From the NCBI GenBank assembly GCA_038503065.1, contig JBCAMK010000009.1, positions 1,364,001-1,428,000 on the forward strand: 64,000 nucleotides of DNA, read 5' to 3'. The stretch comes from Paragyromitra xinjiangensis. Its lineage: Eukaryota > Ascomycota > Pezizomycetes > Pezizales > Discinaceae. The position numbers and the translations under genes are program-made. Shown piece after piece: positions 1-9,900 of the stretch; the stretch's first letter is position 1; every line of letters starts with the position of its first letter. The notes below the pieces were generated by a model, which worked only from the letters and a program-made list of their open reading frames with translations, did not search any database and was not told the DNA's origin.

Positions 1-1152
1 GTGATCCAAATTGCCAGAGACCTCCACCAGTATCGCCTCTATGTGAAGCAACTGGAGAGGGAAATCAGACGCCTCCAGAAGGCAGCCAGGAACCCCCCAC
101 CTCCCCCTACCGTTCACAACGACCCAGCTCTTGTGGAGAAGGTAGCAACCCTCACAACCAAGGTGGCAGACTTGGAGCAGAAACGCGCCTTAACTAGCAT
201 TCTGGCCACTGCCAACCTCCCCCCACCACCAGCTGCTGCCCCAGCACCTGCACCTCACTCATGGGCTCAGGTTGCCTCCAAAAAGGCCTCCAGACCCGCC
301 CCCAAGGCCTCCAAGGCCCCCAAACCACCCACCAACCCTCCCAAGCGCGACCGCACCCTTATCATCACCAGGAATGGTCTACCCATTCCTGAGGATGTCA
401 CCCCACTCACCATTCGCAACGCAGTCAATGCAGCCTTAGAAAGCCCCTTGATTGCAGAGGTGCGATTTACACCTGCTCACCATGTGCAGCTCATTGCTGT
501 TACCACCACCACCTCCGACACACTCCTCAAGCAGAGATCAAAGCTTGAGGAGATTGTGAGATCCACCATCCCCAATGCCAACAGCCTGGAGAAAGAGGTC
601 ACTCTCTTTCAGGTTGTCCTGCACAACGTACCCACCTCCATTCCTTCTGGCGAAGAAGGATTTCAACACATCAGGTCAGAGGTTGAACAGTTCAACCCTG
701 GCACCACCCTCATGCGCGACCCTCGCTGGCTCACCAGACCAGAGCAGAGAGAGGGCAAGCAGGCTTCTTCTATGGTTCTTACCATCCAGGGGAAACAACC
801 TGCCACCACTGCCCTTGAGAGAGGGCTCTCCCTTTTCGGACGCCGCCTCAAGGTTTCCAAATACCTTCGCTTTGGACAGGACACCCAATGCACCCACTGC
901 CTGGCCTTTGGCCACCACCAACAGCGCTGTACCAGCAAGACCCCTATCTGTACCATCTGTGCTGGGCCTCATACAGTGTCAACACACACCTGCGGCAAAC
1001 CTTCCTGCCATGTCAAAGGATCTCCCTGCCTCCACACCATCCTCCGCTGCGCCAACTGTGGCGAACAACATCGTGGTAACTCCCCTGAGTGCCTCAAACT
1101 CACAGCAGCAAGACTAGCTGCAAGCGAAAGACAGAATCGCATGCAAATCTAA
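1..1152 (+). CDS. LINE ORF1 (gag-like nucleic-acid-binding protein), 5' end cut by window edge (element E1)
   Basis: The reading frame is open from the first base, so the true start lies outside the window. The related copy at 36395-37879 shows that the protein normally begins about 110 residues earlier with a serine/arginine/glycine stretch. Visible parts are a helical, coiled-coil-like segment near residues 40-60, a proline/alanine linker, a central domain that may be RRM-like (about residues 115-210), and three C-terminal zinc knuckles starting near residues 297, 317 and 350 (CTHC, CTIC, CANC). ORF1 proteins of LINEs coat their RNA and help target-primed reverse transcription. The frame is undamaged and stops at TAA 1150-1152. 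It is followed by a noncoding tail rather than directly by an ORF2, which is unusual for this clade. Confidence 0.85.
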   Translation: MIQIARDLHQYRLYVKQLEREIRRLQKAARNPPPPPTVHNDPALVEKVATLTTKVADLEQKRALTSILATANLPPPPAAAPAPAPHSWAQVASKKASRPAPKASKAPKPPTNPPKRDRTLIITRNGLPIPEDVTPLTIRNAVNAALESPLIAEVRFTPAHHVQLIAVTTTTSDTLLKQRSKLEEIVRSTIPNANSLEKEVTLFQVVLHNVPTSIPSGEEGFQHIRSEVEQFNPGTTLMRDPRWLTRPEQREGKQASSMVLTIQGKQPATTALERGLSLFGRRLKVSKYLRFGQDTQCTHCLAFGHHQQRCTSKTPICTICAGPHTVSTHTCGKPSCHVKGSPCLHTILRCANCGEQHRGNSPECLKLTAARLAASERQNRMQI

Positions 1153-1471
1153 GTCTCCCCCCACCCTTACGACTTCATCTCCCTTGACAGTGCTCGGATT
1201 GTTGGAGGGACGTGCTATAGGCACAAAGCATGTGCTGGTGAAAGAAGAATGCCCAGGGTAGTCTTGTCCTGTGGGAGAGGGCACTAGATCGGGGTATTAA
1301 CACATAAACTGAAGAATAGCCGTAGAGGGCTGAGTTGGACCCAGTGGGAGGAATCGGGTAGTTAGTTGCGTTTTGATTTTGTTTTCTGTTTGGTTTTCTC
1401 TATATGTATGCCATATCCGTTTCGGATTTATGCAGTATGAAATATAAATAAATAAATAAATAAATAAATAA
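1153..1471 (+). repeat. 3' region of element E1 with terminal hairpin and (AAAT)n tail
   Basis: This noncoding stretch of about 320 bases recurs downstream of every other copy of this ORF1 (33903-34225, 36172-36394, 55500-55891). In three of them it ends the element. Near its end is a perfect 5-bp stem with a TTT loop (ATCCGTTTCGGAT, 1415-1427), followed about 16 bases later by (AAAT)n at 1444-1471. Hairpin plus short tandem tail is typical of a LINE 3' end recognised by the reverse transcriptase. I see no gene in it. Confidence 0.7.
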
Positions 1472-1486
1472 CACCAACACTGCTTA

Positions 1487-4400
1487 ATGCAGCCACACCC
1501 AATTTCATCAGGCATAGCCATAGTGCAGCAACTGAACTGCGCCAAAGGACAGGCCTCCACTCTTTCAGTAATTCAGGACATTGATTCATCAAACAACATT
1601 CTTATCCAAATGCTGCAGGAACCTTGGGTAGACCATAATGGTCTACCTCCAGCAGCAAGCAACTTCGACATATATTTTCCTTGTGTTTTTCCTAAAGTTG
1701 TTACTTATATTCGAAAGAATCTTAATATAAAAACAATAGTCACACTTAAACCGAATCCAAACATGATTGCGGTCACCCTTCAAACTGCACACACCAAATT
1801 GGAAGTTTGCAATTTATACCTTCAACCTCGCACCAACGATAATCACTATCTTCCATTATTATCACATTCTTTTCACACAAATTCTATTTTAGCGGGGGAC
1901 TTCAATCTACACCACCCGTGGTGGTATGGAGAAGAAGCTGAAACCTCCCATCGATATTTCTCCAGGCATCTACATCTTACAGAAACAATAACAGAATGGC
2001 TAGAGGAAAACAATTTCAGACTCCTCAATAAACCAGGCACATTCACACACTTCCCACGAAATGGAAACTCTCCTTCCATCATTGACCTAACCTTCGCCAG
2101 AGGCCTCACAGACATAGTAGGCCCATGGTCAGCACCTGCCACAGACGACCACAATTCTGACCACATCACATTGAAAACCGTCTTATACCTACACCCCCCT
2201 TCCTATTCATCCCGACTTCTATATTCCAAAACCAATTGGCCTATCTTCCACAAGACCATACAAGATGGAACCATCCCCTTCAACTATAGCAACACACAGG
2301 CAACGGAGACTACTCTCGATCACATTGAGAGCTTAATCAACAAAGCCATTCAAAATGCAGTTCCCCTCTCCAAACCCAAAATACAAGCCAAAGCCTGGTG
2401 GACACCTCACCTTTCCACTCTCAAGCGCAAACTAGCCTGGCTAGAAAAACAACGACGAAAACCAAATTCCTCACCCATCATTCGTCACCAAGCCAATGAA
2501 ACGAGACGCATCTGGAGAGCCGAAATTATCCAAGCAAAATGGAATCACTGGCACCTCACTCTCAAAGGCATGAACCCAAGCGCGGCATGGAACCTATTAA
2601 ACAAATCCTCCGCCCGCAACAAACCCACAATCCCAGCCATACAGGGCAACACAACCAACGAAGACATCGGGGCATCTTTCCGCCAAACCTTCTTTCCTCC
2701 CCAAAATGAACCTCCTCCCCTCCCAAATGACTTCCTACCTCCCCCCCTCATAGATACTAGTGAACACACACACATCATCACATCTCAGGAAATAGAAAAT
2801 CTACTCCAACATTCCAACATGCGCACAGCAGTGGGAGCGGACGGATTCAACTACCTCACCCTTAGGGAGGTACACAGAGCCCGACCAGCACTCCTTGTCG
2901 CCCTATTCAATAACCTCCTACAGTCGGGCCACATGCCCGACAGATGGAAAATCACACACTGCATCCCCATCCCCAAATCGAACAAGGCAGACTATTCGGA
3001 TCCCAAAAGCTATCGCCCGGTATCCCTACTATCTTGCCTAGGGAAACTTCTTGAAAAAATAGTAGCAAAAAGTTTGGAACGGTACGCCACCCTCAACGGA
3101 GCCATCCGACAACACCACACAGGAGCCAGAACAGGCGTATCTGCCATCGATTCACTCCATCTGATACTCACCCCCGCACAAAAACAACTCCTCATACCAA
3201 TCACCAACAACGATCGAAAAACCCAGCGCCTACCCCCCCGACCCACCCTCCTAGCAACAGATATAGATGGAGCTTTCAATTGCGTCTCTCATCCCCATCT
3301 AATTCAAATCCTCCAACATTATCGATTTCCAAACTGGTGCATCAAATGGATGTCCAGCTTCACCTCCAATCGAACCCTCGCCTTTAGAATAAATGGCAAT
3401 CTGGAAACACCTCTCCCGCTCAAAATTGGCCTTCCCCAAGGTTCACCACTTTCATCAATCACATTCGTTATCTACGCGGCCGCATTGGATTGCCCAAATG
3501 CCCCTACTAACGAATTGTCCACCATATACATTGACGACGACACTGCACTACAACTTGCAAAGACCCCGCTATATGCCACGAAAAGGCTAACCGAAAGACA
3601 CAAAGCCAAAACCCAAAGGGCAAACTTCCTCAACATATCCTTTTCCGAATCCAAAACCGAGCTGCTCCACCTAATTCCCTCCAGCAGCAACCTGTCAATA
3701 AAACAAAGCATACATCTTTTCGACAAAACCATCGATCCATCTCCTCAAATCAAGGTCCTAGGCATTACACTGGACCAAAGGTTGAACTTTCATACACACT
3801 GCCAGAAAGCCGCCTCCAGACTACGAACATCGTTATACCTAGTCAACAACCTCGTGAAGAGCAAGGGCCCAACAGCACACCTCCTACATCAATTAGCCCT
3901 CACCATCATCCTCCCAGCAGCCCTCTTTGGCTCAGAGGTATGGTGGACTGGCACCTCAGACATTCTCAATCGACTTAATCCCCCATACCATAGGGTTGCC
4001 CAGCTTATAACCGGCCTCCCCAAATTCACCCCCATCAATAAACTCCTGCCAGAGGCAGGACTGCCCCCCCTCAATTTATTACTGGATATGCGCACACAAC
4101 TTTATGCAATACGCATCTTACGCAATCCCAATAACCCCCTTCACCACATTCTACAACAACATATACAATACAACAAATTCGTAGGCACAGGCCTACAAAG
4201 AGTTGGCAACGTTCTTTCTAAACTCCTCCAGGGACCCCCACTTGAAGCCCTCTCCCTCCCCGCGCACCCATATCTTCCTCACAACAACATCCACATAGTG
4301 GGCACCAAACAATCGGCGACCCTATCCCACAAAGATTGGATAAACTCCCTCTCCAATGCCTGGGTAGTCTATTCAGACAGATCTAAATCCGAAACAGGCA

Positions 4401-5209
4401 CCACCGCAGCAGGCTGGAACATACAACACATCTTTGCCGGAACAACCCTCCAATCACATTCAGGCAACTGCAACCTCGGACATCAATGCAAAAACGAGGA
4501 CGCCGAACTCCACGGCATACAGGAAGCCACTTCATATCTCATCCAAAACCTACCAATAGACAATGCCGACATTTACCTTTGCATTGATAATCAAAATGCA
4601 ATTAGAGCCCTAACTGGAGGACCCACATCCAACAGACAATTTTTGAACGATACCCTATCGCATATCAAAACCCTTCACAACCTAAACTGTTCGATCACCG
4701 CACGCTGGACCCCATCTCACATGGGTATAGCAGGCAACGAGATAGCAGATCGCCTGGCCAAGGAAGGGCTATCAAAACATCCATGCAAACACACCTGCAC
4801 GACATTGGGCTGGCTATGCCTACAACCCAAATTACAACTTCTAAGAGAATGGCAGCGAAATGCTCCCATTCCAGTTTCTCTACATCCTCCTCACGTCATC
4901 AGATTCCTCCGACGATCACAAGCACGAGCCATCTCCCTATTACGCACGAATCAAACCAAAGCGGATCCAAACCCACTGACTCCTCCAACAACATGTGCAT
5001 GCGGAGAAACATCATCATCAATCCACCTAGCCTTACACTGTCCGCTAAACCTTTCTTCACGCCCACAATGGGGAAGCAACTGGCACACAGCAATATTGGA
5101 CAACACCAACGCAACTGATCTACTCCACTTTATTCACATGAATAATTTGGTTCAGCTTTCCTCAAATTCATATTTGGATGCAATTTCTAATTGTAATTTG
5201 CTTGATTAA
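1487..5209 (+). CDS. LINE A ORF2: APE-type endonuclease, reverse transcriptase, RNase H
   Basis: This is an intact 1240-residue frame. The N-terminal endonuclease has the QEPW glutamate motif, GDFN (about residues 137-140) and SDH. The reverse transcriptase (about 450-720) has TDIDGAFNC, GLPQGSPLS and the catalytic YIDD near residue 681. A C-terminal RNase H follows, with NEDAE, CIDNQNA and the GNEIADRLA block. A CCHC-like motif starting CAC lies near residue 1170. The layout matches Tad1-type fungal LINEs. The first RNase H motif reads SDRS (about 962-965) instead of the usual TDGS, so RNase H may be impaired. The start ATG lies only about 15 bases after the (AAAT)n tail of E1. Protein identity to the LINE B ORF2s in this window is clear but moderate, so this is a separate family. 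Confidence 0.9.
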   Translation: MQPHPISSGIAIVQQLNCAKGQASTLSVIQDIDSSNNILIQMLQEPWVDHNGLPPAASNFDIYFPCVFPKVVTYIRKNLNIKTIVTLKPNPNMIAVTLQTAHTKLEVCNLYLQPRTNDNHYLPLLSHSFHTNSILAGDFNLHHPWWYGEEAETSHRYFSRHLHLTETITEWLEENNFRLLNKPGTFTHFPRNGNSPSIIDLTFARGLTDIVGPWSAPATDDHNSDHITLKTVLYLHPPSYSSRLLYSKTNWPIFHKTIQDGTIPFNYSNTQATETTLDHIESLINKAIQNAVPLSKPKIQAKAWWTPHLSTLKRKLAWLEKQRRKPNSSPIIRHQANETRRIWRAEIIQAKWNHWHLTLKGMNPSAAWNLLNKSSARNKPTIPAIQGNTTNEDIGASFRQTFFPPQNEPPPLPNDFLPPPLIDTSEHTHIITSQEIENLLQHSNMRTAVGADGFNYLTLREVHRARPALLVALFNNLLQSGHMPDRWKITHCIPIPKSNKADYSDPKSYRPVSLLSCLGKLLEKIVAKSLERYATLNGAIRQHHTGARTGVSAIDSLHLILTPAQKQLLIPITNNDRKTQRLPPRPTLLATDIDGAFNCVSHPHLIQILQHYRFPNWCIKWMSSFTSNRTLAFRINGNLETPLPLKIGLPQGSPLSSITFVIYAAALDCPNAPTNELSTIYIDDDTALQLAKTPLYATKRLTERHKAKTQRANFLNISFSESKTELLHLIPSSSNLSIKQSIHLFDKTIDPSPQIKVLGITLDQRLNFHTHCQKAASRLRTSLYLVNNLVKSKGPTAHLLHQLALTIILPAALFGSEVWWTGTSDILNRLNPPYHRVAQLITGLPKFTPINKLLPEAGLPPLNLLLDMRTQLYAIRILRNPNNPLHHILQQHIQYNKFVGTGLQRVGNVLSKLLQGPPLEALSLPAHPYLPHNNIHIVGTKQSATLSHKDWINSLSNAWVVYSDRSKSETGTTAAGWNIQHIFAGTTLQSHSGNCNLGHQCKNEDAELHGIQEATSYLIQNLPIDNADIYLCIDNQNAIRALTGGPTSNRQFLNDTLSHIKTLHNLNCSITARWTPSHMGIAGNEIADRLAKEGLSKHPCKHTCTTLGWLCLQPKLQLLREWQRNAPIPVSLHPPHVIRFLRRSQARAISLLRTNQTKADPNPLTPPTTCACGETSSSIHLALHCPLNLSSRPQWGSNWHTAILDNTNATDLLHFIHMNNLVQLSSNSYLDAISNCNLLD

Positions 5210-5469
5210 AGAATGAAAATTGGTAATCCGGGCGGGGGAAGCTTTCCTTTTGTTTCCGGTTATTGGGGATATTTCATTTATTTTCGTTTTGATTTAAGAG
5301 TTGTTTAAGTGCGTTTGCGTCTGTTATGTTTTATTTATTTTGTATGATTTTAACGGGGAAGAAGAGGCTGGCGGTGGATGAGGTCATGTATTCTTATACG
5401 CGCACCATTCGGTAGCTAGTTAGGTTAGCGATCGTCTAAAATTAAATGAAATTGGAAATTGGAAATTGG
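5210..5469 (+). repeat. LINE A 3' UTR and junction with gypsy-0 pol
   Basis: This noncoding tail of LINE A shares short blocks with the LINE B 3' UTRs (an ACGGGGA block, then GGCGG.GGATGAGG). It ends in three copies of AAATTGG (about 5449-5469), a plausible LINE tail repeat. The gypsy integrase-coding sequence resumes at 5466-5470 with a few bases of ambiguity (TTGGG). This places LINE A inside the gypsy-0 pol gene. The other half of that pol gene must lie left of the window. Confidence 0.65.
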
Positions 5470-6570
5470 GCCTCGATTTCTATGGACTTCATTGTGGGAC
5501 TACCTGAGTCCAATGGGTACACCAAAGTGTGGGTCATAGTTGACCGCTTCTCCAAGATGGCACACTTTATTCCACTACCAACACTAAATAAGACTGAGGA
5601 CATGGCGAAGCTCTTCCTTACTGAGGTATGGAGACACCACGGGCTCCCTGAGGACATAGTCTCAGACAGAGACAGCAAGTTCCTTTCCCATTTCTGGCAA
5701 TCATTGATGGACCTCCTCTCAGTTAAGCTGAACCTATCGACGGCCTTCCACCCACAGACAGATGGCCAAACGGAACGGGTTAACCAGACGCTGGAGCAGT
5801 ACATGCGTACGTACTGCTCCTATCAACAGGACGACTGGGCAGAGTCACTACCTCTTGCGGAGTATGCCTATAACTCTGCCATCTCGGAGGCTACCAAGTA
5901 CTCGCCGTTCTGCGCCAACTATGGGTTTGAACCTAGAACCAACTGGCCCAAACCGAAGCCGTCTACTGAGTGGAGCAATCCAGCGAGCGAGGTGATCATT
6001 TCACAGTGGGAGACTATCTGGGGACACATGAACGCAAACCTGGCAAAGGCAAGACTCCGGATGGCCTGGTGGTATGACAAACACCACATGAAGGCGCCAG
6101 AGGTAAAGCCTGGGGATGAAGTGATGCTTGATCGTCGCAATGTACAAACAAAGCGGCCGATGAACAAGCTGGACCGCAAGAAGCTGGGTCCCTTCAAGGT
6201 TGTGAAGGCTGTAGGCAAGCGTGCTTACCAGCTAGACCTACCCCCGCAGATGAAGATTCATCCTGTGTTCCATGTCAGCCTACTGGAGCCATACAAAGCT
6301 CCTGCAGACCCGCTGAGAAGAGTGCCCCCGCCGGAGCCAGAGGAGATAGAAGGCCAGGAGAACTGGGTGGTCAACGAGGTGGTGGATTCGAGGGTGAACC
6401 GGCAGGTGAAGAGGGTGGAATACCTAGTGCTCTGGGAAGGATTCGAGCAGGAAGACGCTACTTGGGAACCATGGGAGAACCTGAAGAGGACTGCGGAGGA
6501 TGCACTCCTGGACTTCCACAAACGCTACCCCAAGAAGCCTAGGGAGGCTCGAGTGAAGGGGCTATCGTAG
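5470..6570 (+). pseudogene. gypsy-0 pol remnant: integrase core, GPY/F-like region and chromodomain
   Basis: This is the C-terminal third of a Ty3/gypsy polyprotein, cut at its 5' side by LINE A. Visible are the integrase aspartates (SMDFIVGLP, VSDRDSKF) and the glutamate of QTDGQTERVNQ, then GPFKVVKAVGKRAYQL, HPVFHVSLLEPY and a chromodomain-like end with VEYLVLWEGF and WEPWENL. It is almost identical to the same part of gypsy-1 (12510-13610), with R/K in WRHHG versus WKHHG as a visible difference. The first residues of the open frame (from 5446) come from the LINE A tail, so the frame is chimeric. Protease and reverse transcriptase are missing here. Confidence 0.85.
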
Positions 6571-6758
6571 CCATGCTTCTTTTGTCCTTATTTCCTATCA
6601 ACGATACAAGCTGTCTTTCCTGCATCTCAATCATTTCCTATCAGCGGTATTCTCTCCTCATTCATTTCACTTGTACAACACCATCATAGACTTAGACATA
6701 GACATAGAACGAGTATTGTAACTAGACCCTGAGGGCAGGTTCTTGGAGAGGGAGGTAC
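6571..6758 (+). other. gypsy-0 3' untranslated region with polypurine tract
   Basis: This is noncoding sequence between the pol stop and the 3' LTR. The polypurine tract GGAGAGGGAGG is at 6745-6755, three bases before the LTR. It is the expected primer site for plus-strand DNA synthesis. The same tract precedes the 3' LTR of gypsy-1 (12331-12341, - strand) and gypsy-2 (39740-39750, - strand). Confidence 0.75.
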
Positions 6759-6788
6759 TGTAACGGGTACGCCGTTACTGCCTCTAGC
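6759..6788 (+). repeat. gypsy-0 3' LTR, first 30 bp (U3 end); LTR continues at 32392
   Basis: It begins TGTAACGGGTACGCC, the same end as the family-1 LTRs of gypsy-1 read in sense. It stops at the 13-bp sequence TACTGCCTCTAGC (6776-6788), after which LINE B1 begins. The rest of the LTR is found 25.6 kb away (32392-33064). The two pieces add up to 703 bp against 701 bp for intact family-1 LTRs. Confidence 0.85.
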
Positions 6789-6987
6789 GTGTTTTAGTGT
6801 TTTAATTCTATGGCCCTAATACTAAAGTATATCACCTCATCCGCCGCCAACTACAAAAATAAACCCTCCCCGTTAAAAATAAAAATAACTAACTAGCTAA
6901 AGAAATAAATAATAATAAAAGTTTTTCCCAAGGAAAGAAAGATAACCGAAAAGACGAATCAATCATTCCCTACTATTCGCGCATACT

Positions 6988-9900
6988 TTATAATCCAATG
7001 GAATCAATATAAGAAAAAAAATCAGAAAAATTTAACTTAGGCGAAAAGAAAATACCCCAATTTGGTTCCGAATCTTTAAAGAAAACTTGTCGTTCTTTAT
7101 TTCTAAGTTTGCAGGACATGATGCGGTGATGGGAGCCATCCTGTTCGCCGCATGCGCATGTGAGAGGGTCAGTGAATCCGGTGGGATCAATGAAGTGTAC
7201 TTGGTTGCGTATTTTCGCGAGTTTGGAAAATCGTTTTCGTGAAAGCGGTGTGAGGTGTTGTGCGATGTGGAAAGCGGTGGGCTCTGTGGTGTTGAGAGCC
7301 CATGTTTTAAGTAAATGTTTTTTGGGTAAGAGTGAGAGGTGTCCGAGAGTGAGGCGATGCCATGGGCAGAGGGGTTTGTTATGGGCGATCGTAGCTAATT
7401 GATCGGCTCTTTCGTTACCGAAAATTTGTGTGTGGGAGGGGGTCCATACTCCATTAATGGAGCAGCCTATGTTCTGGAGTGAGTTGCATGCGTTGAGTGC
7501 GTGCCATAAATATTCTTTGTTATGTGTAGGTCCTCCTATGAGTGATTTGAGGGCGTTTTGGTTATCAACGCATAGGTAGATGGGTGTTGGATAAATGATG
7601 TGTTGAAGTAGTAAAGATAGAGCTTCTTGCATGGCGTGGATTTCAGCATCTTCATTTTCGGCGTAATGTCCAAGGGCGCAAGAATGTGTGTAGGTTTGGG
7701 TGGTGATGCCGTAGCGTATGTGGGCGATGTAGACTCCAGAGGATGTGTGTCCGTTTTCGCTGAGGGAGCCATCAGTGTATAGAAGCCAGGCGTTTGTGAG
7801 GGTGCCTGTCCAGCTGATGTGTTGTGTGGCTGTTTGTTGTTTAGAAAGTTGGGAAATTCGTAGGGAATTTGATGTGAGGAAATGTGGTTGGAAGGGAAAA
7901 TCAAGTCTTTCGAGGGGTTGATTGTTGATGAGGGGTTGAAGTAGGGAGGCTATTCTTTTGAGCCCTGTGCCTTTATAATTTGTTTTTTGTGGAAGGAATT
8001 TTAGTAATGGAAGGAAGGCTGGATTATGTGCATTGTTTTTTAGAATGCGGATACCATATTTTTGTGTGTGATAGTCCAGGAGTAAATTGAGTGGTGGTAA
8101 GGAGGCTTCACGTAGTAGCTGGGGGATTTTGGTGTTCCTGGGGAGGCCAGTGATGAGGCGAGCAAGGCTGTGATATGCTGGTTGAATGTTGTCTATGATG
8201 GTGGGGGCGCCCGTCCACCATATGGGGGAGCCCCATAGCATTTTGGGGATGTGAACTATGTGCAGTATGTGATGTATCGTGGCGGGGGTGAGGTGTATGG
8301 ATTTGAGAAGGGGATAGATGATTCCTTTGGTTTTGAGAAGGGAAGCAACAATGTGATGAGTGTGTTGGTGAAAGGTTAATCTTCGATCGATTATGAGGCC
8401 AAGTATGCGGTTTTGTTCGGAGGGTAGGATGCTTTGATCATAGAGTGTGATGGGGGTAGGTGTGGGGTCTTTTGCTCTGGAGCTAAGTCGCAGGTGCATG
8501 AGTTCTGTTTTTGGCGGGGAGAAGAGGATGTTGAGGTATGATCCTCTTTGGATTTTAGAATTTAGGCGTTGTTGTAGTGTCATGGTGGCGAATTTTTGCG
8601 AAAAACTTGCTTGTAGCATGGCGTTATCGTCAATGTAAGTGTTGGAATAAGTGAGGTTGGAAGGTGAAGGTTCGGTGTCTAGGGCAGCGCTGTATATAGT
8701 AAAGGCAATGGAAGAGACGGCGGATCCTTGTGGGAGTCCACTGTTGAAGGGTGTTGTTGGACTTGTGGTGTTGTTGAATCTAAAAGCTATGGTGCGGTTG
8801 GTGGTGAAAGTTCGGTACCATTGTATGAGGTACGTGGGGAATTTGAAGTGAAGAAAGATGGCAATCATTTGTTGATGGATAACGCAGTTGAATGCTCCTT
8901 CGATGTCTGTGGTGAGGATGGAGGGTGGAAGTTGTTTTTGGTGTCCTGTTGTGGCAGGGGTATCGAGCCAGGATTGAGAGGGTGTGATGATTTGTTGCAG
9001 GGCATCTATTGCTGAGATTCCTGTACGTCCACCTGTGTGCTGATGATTGATTGCGCCTGAATTTATTGCAGCAAGTTCTAATTGTCTGGTGATGATGCGT
9101 TCTAGTAGCTTGCCAAGGCATGATAGCAGTGAGATGGGCCGATAGGCATTGGGTTTGGCGTAGTCATCTTTGCCTGATTTGGGTATGGGTGTGACGATTG
9201 CTTGTTTCCATATGTCAGGAAAGGCACCAAAGTGGAGAGCGGCTGTGAAAATTTTGGGTATGAGTGAAGGGGCGGCTTGATGAACGTGTTGTATGTGAGG
9301 ATAAAGGATTCCATCTGGTCCTGGTGCAGACGCAGGAGAGGTTTTGGCGAGTAGTTTTGAGATTAACTCTGGGGTGATGTGGGGTGTATTGAAGGATTGA
9401 TCTGATGCGGGTGGAGGGAGCCAGTTTTGTGGTAGTGGCTGAGGGGAGGAGGTGATGGGGGGAAAGAAAGCAGATTTGAACGCGTTGCATTGTGTTTCAA
9501 AGTTAGGTGCGTTATGTAACGCTTGTATGGTGGTGGGGGGTCTTCGGCCATTGGTTTGTTTGATGGCTTGCCATATTTGCCTGGGGTCGTTGGTGGAAAG
9601 GCGTTGGTGCCAGTGATGTTTTTTTGCTTCGATGATTTCGGATTTCCATTGTGTGCGGAGGAGTTGAAGGGTTTTCCTGGCGTTTTGTGGTGGGTTGGGT
9701 AATTTGAGTGTGTGATTTATGGTGTTTATTTTCCTTTTGAGTTTGGAAAGTTCGTTGGTCCACCAGCCTTTAGAGTGTTGGCTGGGCTTTGATAATGGTA
9801 TGGCTGTGATTGTGGCGAATTGTATAAGAGATGTGAGCTGTTCGCATTCTTTTGTGGTTTCGCTGGCGTTGGTGGGTTGGGAATTGTTAAGTGCTGATTG

